A stretch of DNA of 64,000 bases from Nocardioides sp. SYSU D00038 (GCF_016924665.1 NZ_JAFFJT010000027.1:1-64000), one strand, 5' to 3'; positions 7,624 to 17,051 are shown, counted from the stretch's first letter. A program made the numbers and translations. Notes: generated by a model not told the origin, from the letters alone.

Positions 7624-8271
7624 GTGAACGAACGACTGGTCTGGATCGACTGCGAGATGACCGGCCTCGAGCTGGGTGCCGACGCGCTGATCGAGGTGGC
7701 TGCCCTGGTCACCGACTTCGACCTCAACGTGCTCGGCGAGGGGATCGACCTGGTCGTGAAGCCGCCCGCCGCCGCACTGGAGCAGATGACCGACTACGTG
7801 CGGACCATGCACGAGAAGTCCGGGCTGCTCGCCGAGCTCGACTCCGGCCTCACCCTCGCCGACGCCGAGGCGCAGGTGCTCGCCTACGTGCAGGAGCACT
7901 GCCCGCCCAACAGCCGGCCCCCGCTCGCCGGCAACACGGTCGCCACCGACCGCTCGTTCCTCGCCCGCGACATGCCAACGCTCGAGTCGTTCCTGCACTA
8001 CCGGATCGTCGACGTCTCCTCGATCAAGGAGCTGTCGCGCCGCTGGTTCCCCCGCGCCTACTTCCAGGCCCCCTCCAAGCGCGGCAACCACCGGGCGCTG
8101 GCCGACATCCAGGAGAGCATCGAGGAGCTGCGCTACTACCGCGAGGCGGTCTTCGTGGCCCCTCCCGGCCCCGACAGCGACACCGCCCGCGCGCTCGCCG
8201 AGAAGCACGGCGGAGCCCTCACCGGGCTGGGTGCGCCGCCCGCGGACACCGATTCCACGTCCGGGGCCTGA
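7624..8271 (+). CDS. orn: Oligoribonuclease
   Basis: A 215-residue 3'-5' exoribonuclease of the DEDDh family that degrades 2-5 nt RNAs and finishes mRNA and cyclic-di-nucleotide turnover. Visible motifs are WIDCEMTGL (Asp9, Glu11), [10 protein letters not shown] and [14 protein letters not shown] with the catalytic His and Asp. The length is normal plus a short acidic tail. The GTG start gives the standard N-terminus. It is divergent from the MauE-DsbA operon, with tRNA-His directly downstream. Confidence 0.96.
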   Translation: MNERLVWIDCEMTGLELGADALIEVAALVTDFDLNVLGEGIDLVVKPPAAALEQMTDYVRTMHEKSGLLAELDSGLTLADAEAQVLAYVQEHCPPNSRPPLAGNTVATDRSFLARDMPTLESFLHYRIVDVSSIKELSRRWFPRAYFQAPSKRGNHRALADIQESIEELRYYREAVFVAPPGPDSDTARALAEKHGGALTGLGAPPADTDSTSGA

Positions 8272-8313
8272 CTCCCCTAGACTTTTCCCCGGCCCGGACG
8301 ATCCGGGGCCGTG

Positions 8314-8386
8314 GTGGGTATAGCTCAGCTGGTAGAGCGCCGCGTTGTGGTCGCGGATGTCGCGGGTTCAAGTCCCGTTACTCACC
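8314..8386 (+). tRNA. tRNA-His (GTG)
   Basis: A complete cloverleaf with acceptor GTGGGTA/TACTCAC, anticodon loop TTGTGGT with anticodon GTG, and T-arm gggttcaagtccc. A G at 8313 can serve as G-1 opposite C73 (8386), the histidine identity pair. CCA follows at 8387-8389. Confidence 0.97.
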
Positions 8387-8393
8387 CCACGGG

Positions 8394-8431
8394 CTCGAGC
8401 CCCCGCCCTGCACCAGGGTCGGGGGCTCGAG
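8394..8431. terminator. Strong hairpin after tRNA-His
   Basis: Arms ctcgagcccccg (8394-8405) and cgggggctcgag (8420-8431), continued by an inner ccctg/caggg stem with a 3-base loop. It can serve both tRNA-His and the convergent ABC permease gene. Confidence 0.8.
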
Positions 8432-8461
8432 TCGTTCGCGGGCGTCGTTCGGGCGGTCGGC

Positions 8462-9658
8462 TCAGTCGGCCGCGGTCCAGGCCTGCTTGAGCGTGACCCG
8501 TCCCTGGGTCTGCAGCAGGGCCCGGCGGTAGAGCCGCTCGGCGAGCACGACCGTGGCCGCCATCGCCGCGCCCAGGAGCAGCAGGGCGACCACCGGCTCC
8601 CACGCGGCGGCGTCGCCGTTGAGCACCCGGATCGGCATCAGCACGATCGAGAACGGCGGCACGTACGACGCGATCGTCTGCACGACGCCCTCGAACAGGA
8701 ATGCCCCGAAGAACACCGCCATGATCAGGAAGCTCAGCGGCGTGGCCGTCGTCTGGAGGTCCTCGGCGCGGCTGGCGAGCGCCCCCGCCACCGCCCACCA
8801 GCAGGCGATGAACGTGAACCCGACGAGGAAGAACGCGGCGAACCAGCCGACCCCCGCGGAGACGTCGCCGAGGAACGAGGAGTAGTCGGTGAAGGTGATG
8901 CCGACCAGACCCACCCCCACGATCAGCGCCGTCTGCCCCAGCGCGAGCAGGGTGTTGCCCGCGATCTTGCCGATGAGCAGCTGGCGCACCGGGATCTTGG
9001 TGGTGATGATCTCCACGATCCGGTTGGCCTTCTCCTCCACGATGCTGCCGGAGAGCGTGTAGCCGAAGCCGAGCGCCGCGAAGTAGAACAGGAACGCGAG
9101 CAGCACCCCCATCGCCTCCGCGAAGTCCTGCCGCTCGGCGTCGCCCTCGAGCAGCTCGGTGTCGACCGTGCTGCCCCGCTGGAGCTCCTCCAACGACGTG
9201 CCGGCCGCCTCGGCGTTGGCCGTGAGGGCGGTGGTGCGCACGACGGTCTCGACGGCGAGCGCCAGGTCGTCGTCGACCTCCTCGTCCCCCACCAGCGTCC
9301 ACCCGTCGTCGGCGGGACGCAGCAGCACGTCGGCGTCCTCGTCCTCCAGCGCGGCCACGCCGGCGTCGTCGGAGTCGACCTCGAGGACCTCGACCTCGAT
9401 GCCGTCGTCGACCCCCGGCACCGCCTCCTCCAGCAGCTCGGCGGTGGCGAGCCCGTCGGCCGTGGCCGCCACGGTGTAGGTGTCGGAGCGCCCCTCCGAC
9501 CAGGCGGTCCAGCCAAGGAAGCCGACGAGCAGCACCAGGGTGATCGCGGTGCCGATCAGGAACGACTTGTCGGTGAGCCGGGTGACGACCTCGCGGCGGG
9601 CCACCAGCCGCCACGGACGTCGGGCAGGGGGCGTGGTGGGCGTCGTGGGCGAACTCAT
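8462..9658 (-). CDS. ABC-2 type exporter permease (NatB-like)
   Basis: A 398-residue membrane protein of the ABC-2 permease family. It has one N-terminal helix (about 28-48), a large extracytoplasmic acidic domain (about 50-180) and five or six C-terminal helices, with the family motif GSIVEEKANRIVEIITTKIP. This matches NatB/COG1668 permeases, which pair with a NatA-type ATPase to export Na+ or drugs; the substrate is not readable here. The ATG overlaps the stop codon of the ATPase gene (ATGA), so the two are translationally coupled. The strand-wide open frame continues far beyond this start, but only as antisense to other genes. Confidence 0.88.
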   Translation of the reverse strand: MSSPTTPTTPPARRPWRLVARREVVTRLTDKSFLIGTAITLVLLVGFLGWTAWSEGRSDTYTVAATADGLATAELLEEAVPGVDDGIEVEVLEVDSDDAGVAALEDEDADVLLRPADDGWTLVGDEEVDDDLALAVETVVRTTALTANAEAAGTSLEELQRGSTVDTELLEGDAERQDFAEAMGVLLAFLFYFAALGFGYTLSGSIVEEKANRIVEIITTKIPVRQLLIGKIAGNTLLALGQTALIVGVGLVGITFTDYSSFLGDVSAGVGWFAAFFLVGFTFIACWWAVAGALASRAEDLQTTATPLSFLIMAVFFGAFLFEGVVQTIASYVPPFSIVLMPIRVLNGDAAAWEPVVALLLLGAAMAATVVLAERLYRRALLQTQGRVTLKQAWTAAD

Positions 9659-10554
9659 GCGGTGACCTCCCGGTAGATCTCCGACAGCGGGGCGCGGACG
9701 ACGGCGAGCTCGCGGACCTCGCCGCGGGCCAGCCCCTCGGTGAGCAGCACCCGGCGTACGGCGTCCGCCCCGCCCTCGTCGGGGGCGGTGACCTGCACCA
9801 GGGCCTCGGGCCCGTCGACGGCGACGACGTCGAGACCGGCGACGTCGCGCACCCAGCCGGCGTCGCCGTCGGTGACCAGGCGCAGGCGCTCGGGGCCGCG
9901 GGCCCGCAGCTCCTCGACCGTGCCCTCGACGACGACCCGGCCGGCTCGCAGCACCACGATCCGGTCGCAGAGACGCTCGACCAGGTCGAGCTGGTGGCTG
10001 GAGAACAGCACGGGGACGCCGCGCGCGGTCTCCTCGCGCAGCAGGTCGACCATCGAGTCGACGGCGGCGGGATCGAGGCCCGAGAACGGCTCGTCGAGGA
10101 TCAGCGCCTGCGGCTGGTTGAGCAGCGCGGCAATGATCTGCACGCGTTGCTGGTTGCCGAGGCTGAGCTTCTCCACCCGGTCGCCTGCGCGGTCGGTGAG
10201 CCCGAAGCGCTCCAGGCTCGCCGCGGCGGAGTCGCGAGCCGCGCTCGCCGTGAGCCCGGAGAGCTCGCCGAGGTAGACGAGCTGGTCGAGGATCTTCTGC
10301 TTGGGGTAGAGGCCGCGCTCCTCGGGCATGTAGCCGAAGCGCCTCCGGTCGGCAGCGGTGATCGGCCGTCCCTGCCAGCGGACCTCCCCCGCCGAGAGGG
10401 CCAGCAGTCCCATGATCATCCGCATCGTGGTGGTCTTGCCGGCGCCGTTGCCGCCGACGAAGCCGGTCAGCAGCCCGCCCGGAACGTCGAAGGACACGTC
10501 GTCGACCGCGACGTGCTCGCCGAAGCGTCGGACCAGACCCCGAGTCTCGATCAT
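9655..10554 (-). CDS. ABC exporter ATP-binding protein (NatA-like)
   Basis: A 299-residue ATPase. It has Walker A GGNGAGKTTTMRMIMGL, signature KLSLGNQQRVQIIAALL, Walker B ALILDEPFSGLDP and the H-loop in SSHQLDLVERL. The C-terminal 80 residues form the DUF4162-type extension common in NatA/drug-export ATPases. The ATG at 10554 begins the canonical IETRGLVRRFG strand. It is coupled by a 4-base overlap to the permease gene. It is divergent from the next ABC pair with only 70 bases between them, so the two exporter systems share a promoter region. Confidence 0.9.
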   Translation of the reverse strand: MIETRGLVRRFGEHVAVDDVSFDVPGGLLTGFVGGNGAGKTTTMRMIMGLLALSAGEVRWQGRPITAADRRRFGYMPEERGLYPKQKILDQLVYLGELSGLTASAARDSAAASLERFGLTDRAGDRVEKLSLGNQQRVQIIAALLNQPQALILDEPFSGLDPAAVDSMVDLLREETARGVPVLFSSHQLDLVERLCDRIVVLRAGRVVVEGTVEELRARGPERLRLVTDGDAGWVRDVAGLDVVAVDGPEALVQVTAPDEGGADAVRRVLLTEGLARGEVRELAVVRAPLSEIYREVTA

Positions 10555-10624
10555 GGCCGCCACCGTAGCGACCCGGTGGTCCGGCGCCGGGGCGCGGGCG
10601 GCACGCACTAGGCTCCCCCGTGCC

Positions 10625-12325
10625 GTGAACGACGTCCTCCCGCCCCGCACCGCCGGCGGCCTGGTTCGTCGCACGCTCCGCCGCCAGCGTCGCCGCCTGC
10701 TCGCCAGCATCGGCCTGATCACGCTCTGGCAGGTCTGCGAGGCCGCGGTGCCGGTGCTGATCGGCGTGGTCATCGACCGGGCGGTCGCCACCGGCGACGT
10801 CGGCGCTCTGGTGCTGTGGGCCGGCGTGCTGTGCGCGCACTTCACCGTCCTCAGCCTCGCCTACCGGTTCGGCGCCCGCGTCGAGGTCCGCGCCGAGATG
10901 GTCGAGGGTCACCGGCTGCGCACCGAGGTCTCCGCCCACGTGCTGTCGCCCCGCGGCGCCCGCACCGAGCGGCTGCCGGGCGAGGTGCTCTCGATCGCGA
11001 CCTCCGACGCCGAGCAGGTCGCCAAGGTGGTGCCGCAGGTCGCGACCACCGCTGCGGCGGTCGTGGGCCTGTGCGTCAGCGCGGCGGCGCTCGCCACGAT
11101 CGACGTGCAGGTGGCGCTGGTGATCCTGCTCGGCGTGCCGACCGTGCTGGTCGTGACCCAGGTCCTCGCGCCCCGGCTGGCCCGCCGCAGCGGGGAGAGG
11201 CAGGAGGCGCTGGGCCGGGCCACCGGCACCGCGACCGACCTGGTGCGCGGCCTGCGTCCGCTCAAGGGCATCGGCGCCGAGGACGAGGCGGTCCGCCGCT
11301 ACCGCGCGACCAGCCGCGACGCCGTCCGCGCGAGCGTCGCCGCCGCCGGCTGGCAGGGTGCGCTCTACGGCGTGACGCTGGCCATCTCCGGGGCGTTCCT
11401 CGCGCTGGTGGCGCTGCTCGCCGGGAGCCGCGCCCTCGACGGCACGCTGTCGGTGGGCGAGCTGGTCGCGATCGTGGGGCTGGCCCAGTTCGTGGCCGAG
11501 CCGATGGGGATGCTGGCCTACCTCGTCGCGGCGCTGGCCGGTTCGCGGGCCAGCGCGAAGCGACTGGTCGAGCTGCTCTCGGCTCCCCCGCTGCTGCTCG
11601 TGGGCGAGCGCGCCGGCGACGGCCGGCCCACCCTCTCGCTCGACGACGTCGCCCACGGTCCGCTGACCGGCTTCACCCTCGACGTCGAGCCCGGCTCGCT
11701 GGTCGCGGTCGTCACCGACGAGCCGGCCGACGCCGCCGCGCTGCTCGCGCTGCTGCGCGGCGAGGCCGCCCCCGAGCAGGGCCGGGTCCTGCTCGGCGGC
11801 GTGGAGCTCACCGAGCAGCCGCCCGGCAGCGACCGGCGCGGTCTCCTCGTGGCCGACCACCACGTCGACCTGTTCGAGGGCACGCTGCGCAGCAACGTCG
11901 ACCCGGCCGGCCGCCTCGACGACGCCGGCCTGACCCGGGTGCTGGAGGACTCCGCGGTCGCCGACCTGGTCTCGGCCTCCGAGCACGGCCTCGACGAGCC
12001 GGTGACCGTGCAGGGCACCACGCTGTCGGGGGGCCAGCGCCAGCGGCTGGGCCTGGCCCGGGCGCTCGCCGCCGACCCGCCGCTGCTGGTGCTGCACGAC
12101 CCCACGAGCGCGGTCGACGGCGTGACCGAGCAGCGGATCGCCGACGCGCTGCGCACCGGCCGGCACGCCGTGCCCGGCCGCACCACCGTCGTGCTCACCT
12201 CCAGCCCGGCGCTGCTGGCCCGCGCCGACCTCGTCGTCCACGTCAGCGGCGGCAGGGTGGTGCGCAGCGGCACCCACCGGGCGCTCTGCGACCACGCCGA
12301 CTACCGGCGCACGGTGCTGCGATGA
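10625..12325 (+). CDS. ABC exporter half-transporter with degenerate ATPase site (subunit A)
   Basis: A 566-residue fused membrane domain (six helices, about 1-320) and nucleotide-binding domain. The signature LSGGQ (from Leu467) is perfect. The Walker A loop is destroyed (TDEPADAAA, residues 364-372, no Gly-Lys-Ser/Thr). Walker B ends in His491-Asp492 instead of Asp-Glu, and the H-loop His is replaced in LTSSPALLARAD. It therefore cannot bind ATP canonically but can complete the partner's site. It overlaps the next gene by ATGA, and the two form a heterodimeric exporter. GTG start; a shorter start is not favoured because the first helix needs these residues. Confidence 0.9.
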   Translation: MNDVLPPRTAGGLVRRTLRRQRRRLLASIGLITLWQVCEAAVPVLIGVVIDRAVATGDVGALVLWAGVLCAHFTVLSLAYRFGARVEVRAEMVEGHRLRTEVSAHVLSPRGARTERLPGEVLSIATSDAEQVAKVVPQVATTAAAVVGLCVSAAALATIDVQVALVILLGVPTVLVVTQVLAPRLARRSGERQEALGRATGTATDLVRGLRPLKGIGAEDEAVRRYRATSRDAVRASVAAAGWQGALYGVTLAISGAFLALVALLAGSRALDGTLSVGELVAIVGLAQFVAEPMGMLAYLVAALAGSRASAKRLVELLSAPPLLLVGERAGDGRPTLSLDDVAHGPLTGFTLDVEPGSLVAVVTDEPADAAALLALLRGEAAPEQGRVLLGGVELTEQPPGSDRRGLLVADHHVDLFEGTLRSNVDPAGRLDDAGLTRVLEDSAVADLVSASEHGLDEPVTVQGTTLSGGQRQRLGLARALAADPPLLVLHDPTSAVDGVTEQRIADALRTGRHAVPGRTTVVLTSSPALLARADLVVHVSGGRVVRSGTHRALCDHADYRRTVLR

Positions 12326-14082
12326 GCGCGGCCACCCGGCTCCCGGTCTCGACCGCTCGCGAGGCCGCGAGGCTCACCGGCGCGCTGGTGCTGCGGCGCC
12401 GAGGCGTCCTGACCGCCTGCGTCACGGCGTTCGTGGTGCAGGGGCTCGCCGGGCTGGTCGCGCCCTGGATGCTCGGGCGGATCGTCGACGTGGTGCGCGA
12501 CGGCGGCCCGCGCGACGACCTGGTCGCCGCCGTCGCCTGGATCCTCGGCGCCGCGGTCGTGGGTGGGCTCTCCACGGTGCTCGCCACCGTGCTGCTGGCC
12601 AGGGTGGCCGAGCCCGCGCTCGCCGACCTGCGCGAGCAGGTGGTCGACCGGGCGCTCCACCTCGACTCCGCCGAGCTCGAGGCGGCCGGGTCGGGGGACC
12701 TGCTGTCGCGGGTCGGCGACGACGTGCGGCTGGTCGCGTCGTCGTTCTCCGACGTGGTGCCGTTCCTCGTCAACGCCGTGCTCGCCGTCGTGCTGACCGC
12801 GGGCGGGCTGTTCGCACTCGACTGGCGGCTCGGGCTGGCCGGCCTGGTCGCCGGGCCCTTCTACGTCGCCAGCCTGCGCTGGTACCTGCCGCGCTCCGGC
12901 CCCTACTACCGGCGCGAGCGCGAGGCCAACGGCGACCGGGCCGAGGCGTTGCTCACCGGGGTCCACGGCAGCCGCACGCTGCGCGCGTTCGGCCTGGCCG
13001 CGGGCCACCAGGAGCAGGTGGCCGCCGCGTCGTGGCGCTCCGCGTCGCTGACCATCGACGTCTTCCACCTGCTCACCCGGTTCTTCGGGCGCAACAACCG
13101 CGCCGAGCTGGTGGGGCTGCTCGCGATCCTGCTGGTCGGCTTCGCGCTGGTGCGCGCCGACGCCGCCTCGGTCGGGGCGGCGACCGCCGCGGCGCTGTTC
13201 TTCCACCGCCTCTTCAACCCCATCGGCGGCCTGGTGACGCTCTTCGACGAGGCGCAGTCGGCCGGCGCCTCGCTCACCCGCCTGGCCGGCCTCGCGCTGC
13301 TGCCGCCGCCGGTGCGACCGGCGCCCACCGGCGTCCCCGCCGGCGCCGGCCTCGCCGTCCGGGGGCTGCACCACGAGTACGTCCCCGGACGGCCGGCCAT
13401 CGACGAGGTCGACATCGAGGTCCCGCGCGGTCACCGGGTCGCGGTGGTCGGCGCCTCGGGGGCGGGCAAGTCCACCCTGGGGCTGGCCGTGGCCGGCCGG
13501 CTGGTGCCGACCCGGGGGGACGTCCGGCTCGGTGGGGTGCCACTCGCGACCGCCGACACCGGCGACCGCCCGGCCGTCGCGCTGGTCACCCAGGAGGTGC
13601 ACGTCTTCTCCGGCACCCTGCGCGACAACCTCACGCTCGCCGCCCCCGGGGCCGACGACGCGCGGCTCGAGGCCGCGCTGCGCACCGTCGGCGCCTGGCC
13701 CGCCGTCGCGGCCCTCCCCGAGCGCCTCGGCACCCGGGTCGGCGACGGCGCTACCCCGCTCGCCCCGGCCCTGGCCCAGCAGCTGGCCCTGGCCCGGGTG
13801 GTGCTGGCCGACCCGTGGGTGGTGGTGCTCGACGAGGCCACGGCCGAGGCGGGCTCGACCGGCGCCCGCGACCTCGAGCAGGCCGCCACCGCCGCCACCC
13901 AGGGCCGCACCACGCTCACCATCGCCCACCGGCTCACCCAGGCCCAGCACGCTGACGCCGTGGTGGTGATGGAGGCGGGCCGGGTGGTCGAGGCGGGCCC
14001 GCACCACGAGCTGGTCGCCGCCCGTGGCCGCTACGCGCGGTTGTGGGCGGCCTGGGCTGACGCCCCGGAAATACCTGACTAG
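12322..14082 (+). CDS. ABC exporter half-transporter with active ATPase site (subunit B)
   Basis: A 586-residue partner of the preceding gene with six membrane helices (about 1-320) and an ATPase domain. Walker A GASGAGKST (377-385), Walker B VVVLDEAT (Asp504, Glu505) and the H-loop His in TIAHRLTQAQHAD are intact. The signature motif is lost (LAPAL at 480-484 in place of LSGGQ). Together with subunit A this gives one complete ATP site and one dead site. The stop codon lies inside a 14-bp palindrome in front of the MarR-GNAT gene. The substrate is unknown; drug or peptide export is plausible. Confidence 0.9.
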   Translation: MSAATRLPVSTAREAARLTGALVLRRRGVLTACVTAFVVQGLAGLVAPWMLGRIVDVVRDGGPRDDLVAAVAWILGAAVVGGLSTVLATVLLARVAEPALADLREQVVDRALHLDSAELEAAGSGDLLSRVGDDVRLVASSFSDVVPFLVNAVLAVVLTAGGLFALDWRLGLAGLVAGPFYVASLRWYLPRSGPYYRREREANGDRAEALLTGVHGSRTLRAFGLAAGHQEQVAAASWRSASLTIDVFHLLTRFFGRNNRAELVGLLAILLVGFALVRADAASVGAATAAALFFHRLFNPIGGLVTLFDEAQSAGASLTRLAGLALLPPPVRPAPTGVPAGAGLAVRGLHHEYVPGRPAIDEVDIEVPRGHRVAVVGASGAGKSTLGLAVAGRLVPTRGDVRLGGVPLATADTGDRPAVALVTQEVHVFSGTLRDNLTLAAPGADDARLEAALRTVGAWPAVAALPERLGTRVGDGATPLAPALAQQLALARVVLADPWVVVLDEATAEAGSTGARDLEQAATAATQGRTTLTIAHRLTQAQHADAVVVMEAGRVVEAGPHHELVAARGRYARLWAAWADAPEIPD

Positions 14083-14088
14083 AGTCAG
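14075..14088. promoter_or_regulatory. Palindrome CTGACT-AG-AGTCAG before the MarR-GNAT gene
   Basis: A perfect 14-bp inverted repeat that contains the stop codon of ABC subunit B and ends 4 bases before the GTG of the MarR-type regulator. Size, symmetry and position suit an autoregulatory MarR operator; binding is inference. Confidence 0.55.
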
Positions 14089-14092
14089 AGAT

Positions 14093-14944
14093 GTGACCGA
14101 GACCGCCGTGCTGCGCCACTTCAACCGGACCTGGAGCCAGCGGGTGGGGGCGCTCGACGACTCCTTCCTCGGCCTCGGCCTACCGTTGGGAGCGGCCCGG
14201 CTGGTCTTCGAGGTGGGCACCGCGGGCGCGTCGGTGCGCGACCTGCGCGAGCGGCTCGACCTCGACTCCGGCTACCTCAGCCGGTTGCTGCGCACGCTCA
14301 CCGACAGCGGCCTGGTCTCCGTCGCACCCGACCCCGCCGACGGCCGGCGCCGGCTCGTCACGCTGACCGCCCGCGGGCGGCGTACGCACGCCACGCTGGA
14401 GGAGCGCTCGGAGCGGCTGGCCGCCGACCTGGTGGCGCCGTTGACCGAGCGGCAGCGCGGGCGGCTGGTCGAGGCGCTGGCCGGCGCCGACCTGCTGATC
14501 CGGGCGGCGACCGTGCGGCTGCGCGAGGTCGACCCGCGCTCCCCCGAGGCGCTCGACGCCGTGGGGCGCTACGTCGCCGAGCTCGACCGCCGCTTCCCCG
14601 ACGGGTTCGACCCCGGGGAGCCCGACCACGAGGGCACCTTCGTGCTGGCCACCAGCGACGGTGCCCCGGTGGCCTACGGCGGCGTCCGGCCGCTCGACGA
14701 CGGCTCCGGCGAGATCAAGCGGATGTGGGTCGACGACGCCTGGCGCGGTGCCGGGCTCGGCTCGCGGATGCTGCGCCACCTCGAGGCGCTCGCGGCCCGG
14801 CTGGGGCACCGCCGCGTGGTGCTCGACACCAACCCGACGCTGGTCGAGGCGATCGCGATGTACGAGCGGGCCGGCTACAGCCCGATCCCCCGCTACAACG
14901 ACAACCCCTACGCCGGGGCGTGGTTCGAGAAGGTGCTGGCGTAG
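14093..14944 (+). CDS. MarR-type regulator fused to GNAT acetyltransferase
   Basis: 283 residues. The N-terminal half (1-150) is a MarR winged helix (LDLDSGYLSRLLRTLTDSGLV then wing SVAPDPADGRRRLVTLTARG). The C-terminal half (about 155-283) is an N-acetyltransferase with the acetyl-CoA loop WRGAGLGSRMLRHLEALA and the closing AIAMYERAGYSPI. Such fusions are a recognised actinobacterial architecture and may couple sensing to acetylation of a small molecule. It sits directly after the ABC exporter pair, suggesting a shared resistance role. The GTG at 14093 follows the operator-like palindrome. Confidence 0.88.
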   Translation: MTETAVLRHFNRTWSQRVGALDDSFLGLGLPLGAARLVFEVGTAGASVRDLRERLDLDSGYLSRLLRTLTDSGLVSVAPDPADGRRRLVTLTARGRRTHATLEERSERLAADLVAPLTERQRGRLVEALAGADLLIRAATVRLREVDPRSPEALDAVGRYVAELDRRFPDGFDPGEPDHEGTFVLATSDGAPVAYGGVRPLDDGSGEIKRMWVDDAWRGAGLGSRMLRHLEALAARLGHRRVVLDTNPTLVEAIAMYERAGYSPIPRYNDNPYAGAWFEKVLA

Positions 14945-14948
14945 GCGG

Positions 14949-17018
14949 TCAGGTCTCCTCGGCCAGCAGGTCCCAGGCGGTGACGATCGGCGCGAGCCGG
15001 GCCTCGGCCCAGAGTCCGAGCTGGTCGTGGTGGTGGGGGCTGCGGGGGTCGCCCGAGGCGCCGAGCGGCACGACCCAGCCGCCGGCGGTGCGGTCGGCGA
15101 GGTCCCAGACGTAGCGGGCGACCGAGCCGCGCACGCACGCGTCGGTCACCCCGGGGACCGAGCCGGCGCAGCGCACGCAGTCGTGATCGCCCGAGACGCC
15201 GACGTCCGGCAGCTCCAGCGCCGGGTGCGGCGACAGCGTGGTCTCGAAGGCGTGCACCACCCTCAGGACGTGCACCTCGCCCCAGGTGCTGGTCTGCTCC
15301 AGCCGCTCGGACGCCTCCGCCAGCGCCTCGGCCGCGAGGGCCGCCAGGTCGAGTCCGAACGGCGCACCGTGGGCGAGCAGGGTGTCCAGTGCCTGGGCGA
15401 CCCGGGTGGTCAGGTCGTGCCACGGCTCGAGCAGCGCGGGGTGGCCCGACGGCTCGGTCAGCGGCGCCAGCCGGGGTGCGGCGGCGATCCTCCGCACCAG
15501 CGCGCCGCGCCAGGCGGCGAAGGCCGCGGCGCCGCGGGAGCCGGCGTCCATCCGGCCGTCCCAGTCGAGGATCGCGGTCAGGGCCGGCAGCCCGCGCGGC
15601 TCGGCTGGCGTCGCGAGCAGCAGCGCCCGCACGGCGTCGTAGGTCGGAAGCAGGGTGTCGGCGTGCACCTCGGCGAAGTCCGCCGCGTCGAGCTCGGAGC
15701 GGCCGCTCAGCAGCGCGGCGATCCGCCGGGCCCGGTGGGGCGGGGCGAACGCCGCGCCGATCGCGTCGCTCTCGGGCCCGCGGCGCTCGTTGGCGGTGAC
15801 CACCTGCCCGTCGGCCGGCACGTCGTGGGCGGGCAGCGGGTCCACCCAGCCCCGCCAAGCGGCTGCGGGGTCGTCGGCGGCCACCACGCCGCGCCGGTTG
15901 GCGTCGTCGCGCAGCGGCACCCGCCCGGCCACGCGGTAGCGCACCGCACCGGTCGAGTCGGCGACGACCACGTTGTTGACCGGCTCGACCCAGCGGTCCA
16001 GGGCCCGGTCGACGTCGTCGACGGTGCGGGCGCGCAGCAGCGGCAGCAGGGCGTCAAATCCGAGGTCGCCGAGCTCGTCGGAGGCGGTGCGCAGGCTCAG
16101 CCCGACTCCGTCGGCCACCGAGCCGTCGAAGACGCAGCCGCGCGGGGTGCGCACCACCTCGACGTCGACTGGCTCCCCGTCGCGGACGGCGACGGTCTCG
16201 CGGTGCGAGGCGGCCCGCTCCCAACCGTCGGGACCGAGCGCCTCCACGCGGCCGTCGCGGCGGCGCAAGGTCTCGCGGAAGACGTCCTGGTAGTCGCCCA
16301 TCGCGTTGGTGATCGCCCAGGCGACGCCGCCGGCGTGGGCGAAGTGGGCCACCCCGGGCACGCCCGGGAAGGCCAACCCCACCACGTCGAACGCGTCGTC
16401 GGGGTCCTCGCACGCCAGCCGCACCTGCGCGTAGACGTTCGGGTGCTCCAGCGTGCGGTGCGGGTCGCCGCCGATGAGCGGCCGGCCGCTCGCGGTGCGG
16501 GCCGGGCCCACGGCCCAGGCGTTGCTGCCGCTGGGGTGGGGGCCCTCGGCCGAGAGCAGCTCGGCCTCGTCGCCGAGCACCTCGCGGGCCCGGTGGAGCC
16601 AGAGCTTCGAGGGCATCGCCGCGAACAGCACGTGCTGGGCGAGGAAGACCGCCAGCGGCGTCCACGGCTCCCACGGGGTGGGGGCCAGGTCGAGCCGTCG
16701 CAACTCGGGACAGTCGGGGTCGAGGCCGGCGTTGACCCCCTCGACGTACGCCGCCACGAACGCCGCGGTCTCGGGCTCGAGCGCCGCGGCGGCCCGGCGG
16801 GCGGTGCCGGCCAGGCAGGCGCGGCGAGCGAACACGTCCCAGCCGGTCGCCCCCGCACCGAGCGCCTCGGCCACGGTGCCGGTGGCTCGGCGCCGCAGCC
16901 ACTCCAGCTGCCAGGTGCGGTCGCGGGCGGTGACCCGGCCCTGGCCACGCGCCAGGTCGGACACCGACGCGGCCCGGACGTGCGGGACCCCCAGGGGGTC
17001 GCGGTAGGTCCGAGCCAC
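14949..17018 (-). CDS. Penicillin acylase family Ntn-hydrolase (cytoplasmic form)
   Basis: A 689-residue N-terminal nucleophile hydrolase of the penicillin/AHL acylase family. The self-cleavage site is GPHPSG|SNAWAV, with Ser165 becoming the catalytic N-terminus of the beta subunit. The downstream RPLIGGDPH and the oxyanion/Asn regions (NNVVVADSTGAVRYRVAGRVPLR) fit the fold. It lacks a signal peptide, unlike most family members and unlike the paralogue at 33691-36138. It probably hydrolyses an amide of unknown nature. GTG start; convergent with MarR-GNAT with 4 bases between. Confidence 0.88.
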   Translation of the reverse strand: MARTYRDPLGVPHVRAASVSDLARGQGRVTARDRTWQLEWLRRRATGTVAEALGAGATGWDVFARRACLAGTARRAAAALEPETAAFVAAYVEGVNAGLDPDCPELRRLDLAPTPWEPWTPLAVFLAQHVLFAAMPSKLWLHRAREVLGDEAELLSAEGPHPSGSNAWAVGPARTASGRPLIGGDPHRTLEHPNVYAQVRLACEDPDDAFDVVGLAFPGVPGVAHFAHAGGVAWAITNAMGDYQDVFRETLRRRDGRVEALGPDGWERAASHRETVAVRDGEPVDVEVVRTPRGCVFDGSVADGVGLSLRTASDELGDLGFDALLPLLRARTVDDVDRALDRWVEPVNNVVVADSTGAVRYRVAGRVPLRDDANRRGVVAADDPAAAWRGWVDPLPAHDVPADGQVVTANERRGPESDAIGAAFAPPHRARRIAALLSGRSELDAADFAEVHADTLLPTYDAVRALLLATPAEPRGLPALTAILDWDGRMDAGSRGAAAFAAWRGALVRRIAAAPRLAPLTEPSGHPALLEPWHDLTTRVAQALDTLLAHGAPFGLDLAALAAEALAEASERLEQTSTWGEVHVLRVVHAFETTLSPHPALELPDVGVSGDHDCVRCAGSVPGVTDACVRGSVARYVWDLADRTAGGWVVPLGASGDPRSPHHHDQLGLWAEARLAPIVTAWDLLAEET

Positions 17019-17051
17019 GTCGGGTGACGCTAGCCGAGATCCGAGGCCGGA

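Noticed and set aside
8462-12295. A single 1277-residue minus-strand protein
   Set aside because: Only the last 398 residues are protein-like; the rest is antisense to the ATPase and exporter genes, a high-GC artefact.
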